DNA of 64,000 nucleotides from Acidimicrobiales bacterium (GCA_015478655.1 JADMIJ010000007.1:1-64000); one strand, 5' to 3'; shown: positions 1-9,876, counted from the first letter of the stretch. The notes: generated by a model from the sequence alone, not told the origin. A program made the numbers and translations.

Positions 1-48
1 GGCGACTGGAACTACACCGTCAGTGCTCAATCAGTCGTGGCGTGAGGC

Positions 49-2178
49 CTAACGGGAGGCGGCCACCCCGGAGGTGGCGGTGGTCGACGTCGGTTGAGCC
101 TCCCGGTTGGCGTTCCCGAGGGTGAGGATCTGAGTGAGCAGCCAGGGGGCCACCTGCGTCGCCCCGGCCGGGCTCACGTGGATCCCGTCGGCGAAGCGCG
201 CGTTGACCCCGTTGATGAACTGCGCGTAGTGACCGCCGGGGTCGAGGTGGGCGTTGAGGTCCTCGACCACCACGCCGCCCCCCGACCCGGCCGCAACCTC
301 GTGCAGCAGGTGGTTGTAGGCATTGACCCGCGCCGGATCGTCCTCGGGCCAAGCTGCGCCGTTGGCCTGTTCGGTCTGGTGGTAGTAGGGCGCCGTCAGG
401 AGCACCACGGTGGCCCCGGTCGATCGCAGCGTGGCGATCGCCTTGTTCATGGCCTGGGTCTCGTCGTGGTTGAATCCCGCTTCTCCGAGGTGCGTCCACG
501 CTCCGTGGACGAACTGGTTCCGGACCTCGTATTCCCCCTCCTCCACCAGGACCACGTCGGGATGGAAGGCCTCCACGTCCGCCTTCCAGCGGGCGAGCTG
601 ATCGTTGCAGGGGACGAGGTCCCGGCCGCCCCGCTGTCCGTAGGCCTGGGACACCAGGGTGCCGTGGAACATGGTCGGATTGAGGAGGAACCCGCAGCCG
701 AACACGCCATCACCTCCGAAGTGGACGGCCACGTGGTTCGGATTCGGGCCCAGGCCGAAGGCCAGGAAGCTCGCCTCGGAGTCCCCCAGCAGGACGTAGC
801 GGATCGGCCCCCCGGTCCCCGCCGGCACGGCGGGGGTACTCGGTCCTGTCGCCTGCTGTGACGACAGGGCCGCCGCCGGGACGGCGGTGAGAGCGGCGGT
901 GTCGACAGCCGGGGTGGCGCCCGCCGTCGACGCCACCACCAGGACGGCGGTGCCCCCGACGGCCAGCGGTGCGGCCAGCCATCCCCGCCATCCGCGCAAG
1001 ACGCCCCTGCGGATGGGCATCTCCAGAACGTGGTAGGAGATGGCGGCCACGCCGACGGCGAGGGACACCCTGACGGCGAACAGCGGCCAACCCGACAACC
1101 CCGTCCGCTGGTGGTCCAGCAGGACGAAGACCGGCCAGTGCCACAGGTACAGGCCGTAGGAGATGGCGCCGATGTAGCGGACCGGCCGTAGCGACAGGGC
1201 GCGCGTCCAAGGGCTGTCGGGGACGAGGGACACGCTGGCCACCACCAGGGCCGTGGCCACCGCGATGAGGGCGAAGCCCCCTTGATAGATCCAAGCCGTG
1301 GCATTGCTGTCGGTCACCGCCATCCAACCGACCACCGCCAACCCCTCAGCCCCGGCGGCGATGAGGACCGCCCGGGCCACGGGCGTCAGGCGGAAGGAGC
1401 GGACCAGCGAGACCGAGGGCGTCGACGGGCCGACCCCACTGCCGCCGCGCCCCACCAGCGGCTCAGCCAGCACGATGGCCAGGGCGGCACCGATCAGGAG
1501 GGCCTGGGCACGGGTGTCGGTGCCGTAGTACACGCGGCTCTCTCCGGTTCCCCCGTGGAAGAGGATCGCCATCCCGAGGGCGCTGGCCATTGCTCCCGCC
1601 ACCGTGACGGTCAGCAGGACGCGCAGTGATCGGGTCCAGTGGAGCAGCCCTAGGACCACCAGGGGCCACATCAGGTAGAACTGCTCCTCGATCGACAGCG
1701 ACCAGGTGTGTAGGAGGGGCCGCGGGGTGTTGAGATCGGCGAAGTAGCCGGTGCCGGCCGAAATCTGGTGCCAGTTGTTGCCGTAGAACAAGGTGGCCGC
1801 CGCATCGCCGCGCAGCTGGCCCAGGGTATCGCTCGTGGCGAAGAACACGCCGTACACGGCCACGCCGAGCAGCATGGCCAACAGGGCCGGCACCAGCCGC
1901 CGGATGCGGTGGACCCAGAACCTCCTCAGCCCGATGTGGGCATTCTGGCGGAACTCGGAGACCAGGAGCCCGGTGATCAGGAATCCGGAGAGGACGAAGA
2001 AGACGTCCACCCCGAAGAATCCGCCTCCAGCCCAACCGACCCCGCCGTGGAAGAACAGCACGAGGATGATGCCGATGGCCCGGACGCCGTCGAGGGCCGG
2101 GATCCGACCGATCGACTGCTCCGCTCGTACCGCCCCGTCTGCTGCCACGGAAACGGAGGTCGTTGATCCCCCCACCAC
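49..2178 (-). CDS. AT3-family membrane acyltransferase with C-terminal SGNH domain (copy 1)
   Basis: An OafB/OatA-type protein of 709 codons. Residues ~28-385 form the multi-helix acyltransferase-3 domain, which in this family moves an acyl group, usually acetyl, across the membrane. It shows the usual His44 in LFFHGG and the RPLLHTWSLSIEEQFY block near 153-168. A linker leads to an SGNH esterase-like domain outside the membrane, with LLGDS ending in Ser467 and a late DGIH (Asp664, His667). The predicted role is O-acylation of a cell-surface glycan; acceptor unknown. The first two codons are GTG GTG. A TATGAT box at 2182-2187 sits 3 bases before the first and 6 before the second, so leaderless initiation at the second GTG (2175) is possible. 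Three more copies of this architecture lie in the window. Confidence 0.9.
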   Translation of the reverse strand: MVGGSTTSVSVAADGAVRAEQSIGRIPALDGVRAIGIILVLFFHGGVGWAGGGFFGVDVFFVLSGFLITGLLVSEFRQNAHIGLRRFWVHRIRRLVPALLAMLLGVAVYGVFFATSDTLGQLRGDAAATLFYGNNWHQISAGTGYFADLNTPRPLLHTWSLSIEEQFYLMWPLVVLGLLHWTRSLRVLLTVTVAGAMASALGMAILFHGGTGESRVYYGTDTRAQALLIGAALAIVLAEPLVGRGGSGVGPSTPSVSLVRSFRLTPVARAVLIAAGAEGLAVVGWMAVTDSNATAWIYQGGFALIAVATALVVASVSLVPDSPWTRALSLRPVRYIGAISYGLYLWHWPVFVLLDHQRTGLSGWPLFAVRVSLAVGVAAISYHVLEMPIRRGVLRGWRGWLAAPLAVGGTAVLVVASTAGATPAVDTAALTAVPAAALSSQQATGPSTPAVPAGTGGPIRYVLLGDSEASFLAFGLGPNPNHVAVHFGGDGVFGCGFLLNPTMFHGTLVSQAYGQRGGRDLVPCNDQLARWKADVEAFHPDVVLVEEGEYEVRNQFVHGAWTHLGEAGFNHDETQAMNKAIATLRSTGATVVLLTAPYYHQTEQANGAAWPEDDPARVNAYNHLLHEVAAGSGGGVVVEDLNAHLDPGGHYAQFINGVNARFADGIHVSPAGATQVAPWLLTQILTLGNANREAQPTSTTATSGVAASR

Positions 2179-2181
2179 TCG

Positions 2182-2187
2182 ATCATA
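2182..2187 (-). promoter_or_regulatory. Candidate -10 box (TATGAT) for the AT3-SGNH gene
   Basis: TATGAT on the minus strand ends 3 bases before the first GTG and 6 before the second. No Shine-Dalgarno sequence is visible, so a leaderless or near-leaderless mRNA is likely. The call rests on spacing and on the same pattern recurring across the window. Confidence 0.5.
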
Positions 2188-2232
2188 CCGTTGCCGGCCT
2201 GGTCACGGAGTCGGGCGCGGCATCCGAGGCGT

Positions 2233-3480
2233 TCAGCGAGCAGCCGACCGCTGCCGCCAGCGCATCAGGGGCCGCTCGATCAGGAACCAGCTGAAGATGG
2301 CGATGGCGAACACCACCGCCAGGCGAACCAATTCGGTGGGCCAGAACCCCCACCCGGTGCTGTTGGGTTGGATGGCAAGGAAGACGCCGAAATGGGCGAC
2401 GTAGAGGGTATAGGAGAGATCACCGACGAACACGAACAATCCGAGGCCGGCCAGGCGGGATCCCAGTCCCGATGGGCACACGACGAAGTAGACGATGATG
2501 ACGGCGCAGGCCAGTGTGGACGCCGGCAGTTGCCACACCGCCAGTGCCTCTCGGAACAGTGGTGCGTAGGCCAGGATCCACACCATCAGCACCACCGAGA
2601 GGACGGCGGCCGCGCTCAAGAGGCGCTTGGCCGAGCGGCCCCAGTCACTGAGGTGGCCATCGGAGGCCAGGAGCCCGAGCAGGCACCCGAGAAGGAGCGC
2701 GTCGGCCCGGCTGTCGAAGGCGTAGTAGACGCGGTCGAACACCGCGCCGCTGAAGTGCGCCGGGTGGACTGACAGGTACAGCCGGTCGGCGACGCTGGCC
2801 GCGATCCCGCCCGCGGCGAACACATAGGCCAGACGGCGGTGTCCACTGGCCACGGCCGCCACCATCAGGATGGACCAGATGACATAGAACTGTTCCTCGA
2901 CGGAGAGCGACCACGTCTGGGCCAGGAAGCCGAAGAACGGCGCGTGGCCGAAGGCCTGGCGGTAGTCGGCGTAGTAGAAGAGGGCGGCTGCGCTATCCCC
3001 CCAGATCCGTTGGGATGCGTCGGCCACCGAGACAAGGGCGCCATAGATGGCGAGGAGGGCCACGACCAGAACCAGCGGTGGGAAGAGGCGTACCGCCCGA
3101 CGCGAGTAGAACCGACTGAGGCTGATCTTGCCGTTTCGCTTTCCTTCCCCGTCCAGCATGGCGGTGATGAGGAAGCCACTGAGCACGAAGAACATCTGCA
3201 TGGTGGCCCACGAACCGGGGATGGTGTGGAAGTTCGAGTGGTAAGCGATGACCAGGGCGATGAGGAAGGCACGTACCCCCGTGAGTGGCGGTCGGCTTCC
3301 CAGCCGGAAGGGGGTCCTCTCGGCCACCGTGGCCGAGCCTGAGGGCCTGACGACGGCGGTATCAAGGTCGACTGTGGCCAGCGGATGGGCCGAGCCGTCG
3401 TCGATGGACTGGGCCAGCCCGACAGGACTCCGCTCCGGGGCACCAACCTCATCGGGGGGATCGCCTGGGCTTTCCGTCAC
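2233..3480 (-). CDS. AT3-family membrane acyltransferase without SGNH domain
   Basis: A 415-residue acyltransferase-3 protein: a soluble ~60-residue N-terminus, then about ten membrane helices to the C-terminus. Family marks are the His in IAYHSNFH (~82), FFVLSGFLIT, the YSRRAVRLFPP stretch after the second helix, and QTWSLSVEEQFYVIW. It lacks the extracytoplasmic SGNH domain of its neighbours, so it may acylate its acceptor directly or hand the acyl group to a separate SGNH protein such as the lipoprotein at 33417-34337 (inference). The GTG start is preceded by a GGAAGG-type ribosome site. The 8418-9812 gene is a close paralogue on the opposite strand. Confidence 0.88.
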   Translation of the reverse strand: MTESPGDPPDEVGAPERSPVGLAQSIDDGSAHPLATVDLDTAVVRPSGSATVAERTPFRLGSRPPLTGVRAFLIALVIAYHSNFHTIPGSWATMQMFFVLSGFLITAMLDGEGKRNGKISLSRFYSRRAVRLFPPLVLVVALLAIYGALVSVADASQRIWGDSAAALFYYADYRQAFGHAPFFGFLAQTWSLSVEEQFYVIWSILMVAAVASGHRRLAYVFAAGGIAASVADRLYLSVHPAHFSGAVFDRVYYAFDSRADALLLGCLLGLLASDGHLSDWGRSAKRLLSAAAVLSVVLMVWILAYAPLFREALAVWQLPASTLACAVIIVYFVVCPSGLGSRLAGLGLFVFVGDLSYTLYVAHFGVFLAIQPNSTGWGFWPTELVRLAVVFAIAIFSWFLIERPLMRWRQRSAAR

Positions 3481-3593
3481 CTGATGCCTTCCCTGCCACC
3501 GTCGATGGGAGATCGATCGGCGCCGAGGGCCCCCTGACCTGGCCGACGCCTGGATTGCACCGCTCGGACTCTATCCCCAAGCGGTCCGCAGGA

Positions 3594-5651
3594 CTAGCTG
3601 GCCGAGCCGGTGGAGCGGGGTCCGGGGTGCAGGATGCAAGAGGCGACGGGAGAGGACCCGACCACCGGTCGGGCGCCGGATTTCGTGCACGCGGCGAGCT
3701 CGGCCGGCGACACTGCCCGCGGTGGAGGTGCGGTCGAAACGTGATGCCAGACCCACGCTCCGTCCTGTCGGGTCGGAGCGGAGCCGAGCACGCTGGTGAA
3801 CAGGGCCACACCATAGGAGGTCCCTCGGCCCGTCTGGAAGGGCGCCAGTCCGGTGTCATCGGGCACGACGGCCATGGTGACCCCCCAGGCGCGCAGGGCG
3901 GCTCGGACCGCCACGAGGTTCGAGGGGGACAACAGGGGAGCCGGGATGATGGGAACCGATGCGTCGTCCAACACCTGGAAGGCGGTCTTGTGGGCGCCGG
4001 CGCGAGCGGTCGTACCCGCCGGTCCGCCGCCTCCGGCCATCCGGAAGTGCATCCCCCCGATGGCCTGCCAGGGGATCGGGCTCTGCGAGTTGGCGGTGGC
4101 GAAGGGATAGGTGGCGAGCACCTGGCCGGTGGTGAGGTGCTCACCCACGGTCTCGAACCAGCGCGGCACCGTCACGGGCTGGACGGTCAGGGGGAGGTTG
4201 GGGCCCAGCGCGAGGGCACTCGGGACCAGGGCGACCAGGGCCACCACAACGGCGACAAGGGAACCCACCGCCACCCGGACCGATCGGCCGCTCGAACGGT
4301 GCATCGGCACCCCATGGCTTCGATCTCGCCCGATCCATCGTGTGGCTCCGGTCCTCGAGCGATCGACGATGACCGCCAGCATGACTGCCGCGCACAACAC
4401 GAAGACGGCGTCGAAACGCGATTGCACGACGTTGTCGAGCAGCTGCAGGTGGTCTACCGCCGCCCACGGCCCCCAAGCGCCTCCCCCGACCCGCAGGCTC
4501 AGCACCGCGGTGATCACGCCCAAGGCGCCAAAGAACCAGAGCCGGCGGTCCGAGCGCCATAGTGCGGTCCCCATCACCAGGACGGCCAGCAGACCTGGTC
4601 CCAGGTAGGAGGGTGACGGCAAGGCCGGTCCCGGGTAGCCGCCGAGGTTGGCCGCCTCCGCGGCCAGTTGCCGCGAGTCGACCGGGCCCCAGCGTCCGAC
4701 TCCGCTCCACAGATTGCTGAGGGTGTTCCCGAGGTCCCCCGGGTGGTTGCTCGACCACACCATCCCACTCAGGTGAGCCGGCCCGGCCAGGAAGAACCAC
4801 ACGGGGTGGGCCAGCAACACCGATCCGAGGGCCAGCGCCGTGACGGCACCGGACACGGCGTAGGGGGCGCGACGACGGAGCTGGCCCGGATGGCGCAGGG
4901 CGGCATAACCCACCAGGAGGACCGCGGCCACCGCACCGCTGACCGTCACCACGAGCACCATCTCCAGACTCACGAAGAACTCCACCGTCATCAGGACGGC
5001 CAAGGCGGCGCCGACCCGCAGGGGTCGGGCCCGCTGTCGGATGAAGAGCTCGTCCAGGCACGCCACTACCAGGGGGAGCAACGCCAGGCACGCCAGATTG
5101 AGCCACCCGAAGGCGATCTGGACGATCACCAGCGCCGCGAATCCGTAGGCCAGTCCACCGACGAAGGCCGCCGGCGCCCACCGCACCCAGCGCTGGAGGA
5201 GCCAGAACATGGAGAACGCGGTCAGGGCCGGAATCAGGGTCGACGCTACGTTCATAGCCGTCACCGGACCGAACAGCCGGGTGATGGGAACGAGCATCAG
5301 GGAGATCGCCGGCGCGCTGGTGTCGTTCAGCAGGTTGACGCCGACCGGGTGGAACAGCCAGTTCGAGTAGAGCAGCTGGTGGCCTTGGCTGACGGCGAAG
5401 GAGGACCACTGCAGGTACCAGACCATCCGACCGGCGTCGGTGCAGTCACAGGTCATCACCGAGGAGGGCCCCGCGCTCCACACGTGCCACCACAGCCCGA
5501 ACGAGGCCAAAAGATACAGGCCGCCCGCGGTGAGATACCGCCCCGCTGTCCCCCAGCCCGGTCCATACGATGCCGCCTCCACGTGAGGAGGTCGTTCGGA
5601 ATCCGGGATGGCCCCGGCGGGGATACTGGCGTCTGAGGCCACGCCGGTCAC
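3594..5651 (-). CDS. CxCxD-motif GT-C-like membrane protein (copy 1)
   Basis: A large polytopic membrane protein of a family repeated six times in this window. After a short N-terminus comes helix 1 ending in WWHVW, then an outer loop with Cys68-x-Cys70-x-Asp72 (CDCTD here, CGCGD in the other copies), then the FGPVTAMN and QRWVRWAPAAFVGGLAYGF segments and further helices. The last ~190 residues are soluble, with PRWFETV, AGGGGP, AWGVTMAVVPD and two late Cys. Position and acidity of the first-loop Asp resemble GT-C glycosyltransferases, but no family name can be given from sequence alone. I chose GTG 5651 because it overlaps the upstream stop as GTGA; an open frame continues to 5717 and would overlap the previous gene by 70 bases. 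Confidence 0.85.
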   Translation of the reverse strand: MTGVASDASIPAGAIPDSERPPHVEAASYGPGWGTAGRYLTAGGLYLLASFGLWWHVWSAGPSSVMTCDCTDAGRMVWYLQWSSFAVSQGHQLLYSNWLFHPVGVNLLNDTSAPAISLMLVPITRLFGPVTAMNVASTLIPALTAFSMFWLLQRWVRWAPAAFVGGLAYGFAALVIVQIAFGWLNLACLALLPLVVACLDELFIRQRARPLRVGAALAVLMTVEFFVSLEMVLVVTVSGAVAAVLLVGYAALRHPGQLRRRAPYAVSGAVTALALGSVLLAHPVWFFLAGPAHLSGMVWSSNHPGDLGNTLSNLWSGVGRWGPVDSRQLAAEAANLGGYPGPALPSPSYLGPGLLAVLVMGTALWRSDRRLWFFGALGVITAVLSLRVGGGAWGPWAAVDHLQLLDNVVQSRFDAVFVLCAAVMLAVIVDRSRTGATRWIGRDRSHGVPMHRSSGRSVRVAVGSLVAVVVALVALVPSALALGPNLPLTVQPVTVPRWFETVGEHLTTGQVLATYPFATANSQSPIPWQAIGGMHFRMAGGGGPAGTTARAGAHKTAFQVLDDASVPIIPAPLLSPSNLVAVRAALRAWGVTMAVVPDDTGLAPFQTGRGTSYGVALFTSVLGSAPTRQDGAWVWHHVSTAPPPRAVSPAELAACTKSGARPVVGSSPVASCILHPGPRSTGSAS

Positions 5652-7798
5652 CTGCGCTGCAGGATGCACGAAGCGACGGCTGGCCCGTCGGCGGAGGGTC
5701 CCGCCCCCCCTGTGCACGCCGCGAAGGTGGCTGACGTCGCTGGTAGAGGGGCCCGGGCGGCGCGTGTGTTCCAGACCCAGGCCTTGGCCCGCAGCTCGGG
5801 GGCGACCCCGAGCGCCGCCGTGAACAACCCGACGGCATAGGCCACGCTCCTACCCTGGTCGTAGGAGGGCAGACGGGGCTGGTCGGGCACCACGACCGTG
5901 GTCACGCCCCATCCCGACAGGGCCTGACGGATGGCGGCGAGATTGGCGGCCGTCGGCAAGGGGGCCGGGGTCAGAGGGAGAGAGGCACGGTGGAGGACGT
6001 CGAACCCGCGCGCTTCGCTCCCGGCCCGCGACGGGGCGATCCCAGGGCCACCCCCGCCGACCATGGAGAAGGTCGTCCCCTCGGTGGCCTGCCACGCCAT
6101 GGACGACTGGATCCCGCCCAGCGCCGCCGGATAGGGGAGCACCACCACATGGCCACCGAGGTGCGGCGCCACTGCGGAGAACCACCGGGGCGCAACCACC
6201 GGGCGCACGGTCATGGGGAGGTTCGGCCACCAGGCCACGACGATGGGTACCAGGGCCACGGCGGCCACCACTGCACCGGCGATGTCGGCTCGCCGGTTGT
6301 TCACGCCTTGGGTAGTCGGCAGTGCAGCCCCCCGCACCGATACAGCTTGGCGGGTGTGACCGACGATGACGGCCAACACGATGGCGGCGCAGGTGTCGAC
6401 GATGACCGAGATGTTGACCGGCACCACGTTGTCGAGCACCGGCAGGTGCGTGAAGATCCTCCACGGGGCCCAGTAGCCGTTCCCCACTCCGAGGGACAGC
6501 ACCGCCGCCGCCAGTCCCGTCCACCCGAAGAAGCGGACCAGCGGGTCGCTCCGCCAGACCACCGAGCCGACCACGACCACGATGATCATCCCGGCGCCGA
6601 GGTAACCGAGGAGAGGCAGTGTCGGTCCCTGGTACCCGCCGAACAGGTGCATGACCGAGGTCAGCGGATCACTGATGAACCCGTTGACCAGTGACCCCGG
6701 GGTGTTGGCCACGGTGCCTGACGGAGCGTCGGGCCAGGCCCGGCCGACCAGATGGGCGGGCCCGGCGAAGAAGAACCACATCGGGTAGGCCAACAGGACG
6801 ATGACGATGGCGGCTGCGGTGGCCAATGGGACGGTCGCGTCGGTGACCGCCCTCCGGGGCCGGGCACTGCCTTCGACGAGGGACCGAACCCCGACGGCCA
6901 CCGCGGCCAAGAGCCCGAACAAGGCCAGCAACAGCAGTACCTCGACGCTGATGAAGAACTCGGCGGCCACCAACAGCCCCAGCGCGATCCCCACCCGCCG
7001 GGGCCTGAAGCGGTGTCGGACCAGCAGGTCGTCGAGGCAGCCGATGATCAGGGGGATCGGGGCCAGCAGCCCGAAGTTGGGGTGGGCCAGGGCCAGGCTG
7101 ACGAGCACGAAGGGCGAGTAGCCGAAGAAGAGTCCCCCGACGAAGGCCGCCGGGCCCCACGAGACCCACCGACGGAGCAGCCAGAACATGGCCAGGGCCG
7201 AGAGGGGTGGTGAAACGATGTCGATCAAGTTCAACGACGCCACCGGTCCCAACAGCCAGGTGGCCGGGGCGGCAGCGATACCGAGCCCAAGCGAGTTTGG
7301 CGCCATGTTGATGCCGACGGGTACGAACAGCTTGGAGGAGTAGAAGGGGTTGAGCGCGTGGCTCAGTGCGTATGCCGGCCAGTTGATGACCCAGAGAGTG
7401 AGGGCCCCGTCGCCGCAGCCGCATGTAGTGACGGTTCGCGGGTGGGGCAGGACGTGCCACCACAAGATGAGGGACACGACGAGATAGGCGGCGCCGACCA
7501 GCACGTAGGTGCTCGCGGGGGAGCGGCCGGTGCCCACGATCGTGTCATTGGAGCCGGGGATGGCGACGCCGGGCGTCCCATCCGGATCGAGACCAGCCGG
7601 TACACGACAGGGCTCTGGCGGCCCAGAATCCTCATCGGTCTCCGGTCCGGAGGGGGTCAGCTGGGGTGGCATCCACTGGCGCCCATGGTCAACGGTGCTC
7701 ACGATCGGTGGGCCGGACCCTCCGGCCAGGCCCGAGAGCATACCCCTCCCCCCCGAAACATGGCCTCGGCAGTGCCGGTGATGGCTCCGTGGTGTCAC
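5648..7798 (-). CDS. CxCxD-motif GT-C-like membrane protein (copy 2)
   Basis: Second copy of the family, about 716 residues. It has an unusually long, Pro/Gly-rich cytoplasmic N-terminus (~100 residues), then helix 1 ending WWHVLPHP, the outer loop TTCGCGD (Cys126, Cys128, Asp130), the conserved LNLIDIVSPPLSALAMFWLLRRW and WGPAAFVGGLFFGYSPF region, and the soluble C-terminal part with APRWFSAVAPHL, GGGGPG, GWGVTTVVVPD and a terminal Cys pair. GTG 7798 overlaps the stop of the truncated AftB-like fragment upstream (GTGA), matching the ATGA coupling at 13865. An open frame begins two codons earlier with TTG. Internal starts (for example ATG near 7672) cannot be excluded, given the low complexity of the N-terminus. 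Confidence 0.84.
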   Translation of the reverse strand: MTPRSHHRHCRGHVSGGRGMLSGLAGGSGPPIVSTVDHGRQWMPPQLTPSGPETDEDSGPPEPCRVPAGLDPDGTPGVAIPGSNDTIVGTGRSPASTYVLVGAAYLVVSLILWWHVLPHPRTVTTCGCGDGALTLWVINWPAYALSHALNPFYSSKLFVPVGINMAPNSLGLGIAAAPATWLLGPVASLNLIDIVSPPLSALAMFWLLRRWVSWGPAAFVGGLFFGYSPFVLVSLALAHPNFGLLAPIPLIIGCLDDLLVRHRFRPRRVGIALGLLVAAEFFISVEVLLLLALFGLLAAVAVGVRSLVEGSARPRRAVTDATVPLATAAAIVIVLLAYPMWFFFAGPAHLVGRAWPDAPSGTVANTPGSLVNGFISDPLTSVMHLFGGYQGPTLPLLGYLGAGMIIVVVVGSVVWRSDPLVRFFGWTGLAAAVLSLGVGNGYWAPWRIFTHLPVLDNVVPVNISVIVDTCAAIVLAVIVGHTRQAVSVRGAALPTTQGVNNRRADIAGAVVAAVALVPIVVAWWPNLPMTVRPVVAPRWFSAVAPHLGGHVVVLPYPAALGGIQSSMAWQATEGTTFSMVGGGGPGIAPSRAGSEARGFDVLHRASLPLTPAPLPTAANLAAIRQALSGWGVTTVVVPDQPRLPSYDQGRSVAYAVGLFTAALGVAPELRAKAWVWNTRAARAPLPATSATFAACTGGAGPSADGPAVASCILQRR

Positions 7799-8268
7799 CG
7801 GCAAAGTTGGTGTTCGGCGAGACCTGTTTGGGAGGAGAGGGACGTCGTCGTGTAGGTGAAGGAGTCGACGACACTCGACATTGCCTGGCCCAATCCCATC
7901 GGTGCGGTGATGGCGTGTAGATGGGAGCCGAGCGGGTCACAGCCCAGAGCGGCGCCGGGCCGACCTCGATGGACCACGGTGAAGGGGGCTCCCATCGGGT
8001 TGGTCGGCGAGGAGGCGTCGAAGATGCACGTGTTCGAACCACTGAGGTAGCCGGTCACCCCGATTGCGCCGGCGCCGATAGCGAGCTGGAACGGCAACGA
8101 GGAGCGCGGCGGCTGGAGGTTAGGATTCGCAACCGGCTTCAGCTGCGCTGCGTCGGTGATGGACTGGGACGTTACCCCGGTACCGCGGTCTACGCCGGTG
8201 GCCCACTTGGGGCCGTGGTGATTGCTGCTGGTCGGGTCAAGGACGGGGGGCGTGCTTTGAATACGCAC
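7795..8268 (-). pseudogene. C-terminal remnant of an AftB/ZomB-like glycosyltransferase
   Basis: The last ~115 residues of this 157-codon frame match the C-terminal tail of the intact AftB-like protein at 11967-13868. Shared landmarks are PF.L, GVTGYLSG versus GVIGYLAG, NPMG versus NPIG, ALGCDPL versus ALGCNPL, LHAITAPM in both, YTTTSLS versus YTTMSFS, and a final AEHQLC versus AAAQLC. The whole membrane part is missing and the first ~40 codons have no counterpart, so this is a truncated gene copy. Its stop overlaps the next gene's GTG, so the arrangement AftB-like then CxCxD gene is preserved although the first partner is broken. Whether the stub is translated is unknown. Confidence 0.72.
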
Positions 8269-8417
8269 GCTCCCTGCTCACCGTTCAGGGCGCAGAGCCG
8301 ATCGACGTCATCCTCGGTGGCGGTGGCAACCCTCCAGGCACTCACGGCTCCTGGGCAGGTGCCCACGGTGGTGTCATCGGCGCCCCTCGCCACCTCGCCT
8401 TTCACTTTTGCGAAAAG

Positions 8418-9812
8418 ATGGTGCGGATGGATGACGGTACCGACGCAGGGGCGGGGACGGTGGCACCGCCCGGCGAGACCACAAGCCTCGGCTCGTCGCG
8501 CAGCAGCGAGGCGACGGACCAGGTGCTCGAGCATCCGACCACGACCTCGGAAAACGGCGCCACCCCGGAGTCGGGACACCAATCAGCGGCTGTGCCGTTC
8601 CGGCTCGGGAATCGGCCGGCCCTTACGGGGATCAGGGCCGTGGGCATGTCGTTCGTGCTCATCTTCCATTCCAACTTCCACACGCTGCCGGGGGCGTGGT
8701 CCGCGCTAGGGGTGTTCTTCGTCCTGAGTGGCTTCCTCATCACAACCATGCTGGCCAGCGAGCAGCAGAAGACAGGTCGCATCAGCCTCAACCACTTCTA
8801 TTCCCGTCGGGCCTTCCGCCTCCTCCCGCCGTTGTTCATCACGGTGGCACTGCTGGCTGCCTACGCCGGGGTAGTGAGGGTGTTCGCGGCCAGCGACCGG
8901 CTTTGGGCCGACATATCCGGCGCAACCTTCTACTATTCCGACTACCGATCGGCCTTCGGTCACGAATCCAGCACCGGCTTCCTGGCCCAGTGCTGGTCGC
9001 TGGCGGTCGAGGAGCAGTTCTACTTGATCTGGGCCGTGCTCTTCTTCGCCGCGCTCAAGTACGGCACCCGCCGGATTGCCTATGCCATCGTGGTTGCCGG
9101 CATCGTTCTGTCCGTGGCGAACCGGATGTGGATCGTCCTGCATGCGGCCCACTGGAACAGCTATGTCGCCGGGCGGGTCTACTACGCCTTCGACACTCGG
9201 GCCGACGCACTCTTTCTCGGCTGCCTCATGGGGCTGCTGGCGACCGGGGGGCATCTCCAGGATTGGTCTCCCCGAGCCAAGAGGATCCTGTCCTTGCTTG
9301 CGCTCGCCTCGTTCGGGGTCTTTGTCTGGATCCTGTTCGATGTGGGGCTGGCAGCACGTTCGCTGCCTCTGGTCTGGCTACCTGTCAGCGAGGTTGCCTC
9401 GGCCGTCATCATCATCTATTTGCTCTTCAACGATCGAACCCTGTCCGCTCGCGCTCTAGGCCTCCCCTTGCTCGTCCTGCTCGGCAACATGTCCTACGCC
9501 GTCTACCTCATCCACTGGCCTGTCTACGTGGCCATTAGTCCGTTCACCGTGAAATGGCCGTTTTGGGTCTATGAGTCGGTACGCGTCGCCATCATCCTCG
9601 GGTTGGCCTTTGCCAGTTGGTACCTGGTCGAACAACCGTTGATGGCGTGGCGCAAGCGAGTCTTTTCGTCCGAGGGACCGCCGACCGCGAGGGCGTCGGC
9701 GAAGGTGGAAGAGGCGTCCGCGTCTCCGCCGCCGGCGACCGATGCTGCGGCATCGGAGGAACGACCAGGAGCGGCGCGCGCCCTGACCGTGGCGTGGCGC
9801 CGCGGACGCTGA
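8418..9812 (+). CDS. AT3-family membrane acyltransferase without SGNH domain
   Basis: A 464-residue acyltransferase-3 protein, paralogous to the minus-strand gene at 2233-3480. A Ser/Thr-rich soluble N-terminus (~65 residues) precedes the membrane domain with LIFHSNFH, FFVLSGFLITTML, FYSRRAFRLLPP and CWSLAVEEQFYLIW. A ~50-residue Ala/Pro/Glu-rich tail follows the last helix and has no visible domain. Predicted role: acyl transfer to a surface glycan. Another ATG two codons later (8427) is equally plausible as start; no clear ribosome site is seen for either. Confidence 0.87.
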   Translation: MVRMDDGTDAGAGTVAPPGETTSLGSSRSSEATDQVLEHPTTTSENGATPESGHQSAAVPFRLGNRPALTGIRAVGMSFVLIFHSNFHTLPGAWSALGVFFVLSGFLITTMLASEQQKTGRISLNHFYSRRAFRLLPPLFITVALLAAYAGVVRVFAASDRLWADISGATFYYSDYRSAFGHESSTGFLAQCWSLAVEEQFYLIWAVLFFAALKYGTRRIAYAIVVAGIVLSVANRMWIVLHAAHWNSYVAGRVYYAFDTRADALFLGCLMGLLATGGHLQDWSPRAKRILSLLALASFGVFVWILFDVGLAARSLPLVWLPVSEVASAVIIIYLLFNDRTLSARALGLPLLVLLGNMSYAVYLIHWPVYVAISPFTVKWPFWVYESVRVAIILGLAFASWYLVEQPLMAWRKRVFSSEGPPTARASAKVEEASASPPPATDAAASEERPGAARALTVAWRRGR

Positions 9813-9862
9813 GCGGACTCGTCCCCAGGCTGTCTGTACCGGGAGGACCACGACCCGACTGC

Positions 9863-9868
9863 TAGCGT
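9863..9868 (+). promoter_or_regulatory. Candidate -10 box (TAGCGT), near-leaderless start
   Basis: TAGCGT lies 8 bases before the GTG start at 9877, with no ribosome-binding site between. It fits the TAnnnT signature seen elsewhere in the window and may drive the following five-gene run. Confidence 0.4.
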
Positions 9869-9876
9869 CTCGGGCC

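Noticed and set aside
8190-8582. 130-codon minus-strand frame beside the AftB-like stub
   Set aside because: I checked whether it extends the pseudogene; its translation does not resemble the upstream part of the intact AftB-like protein.
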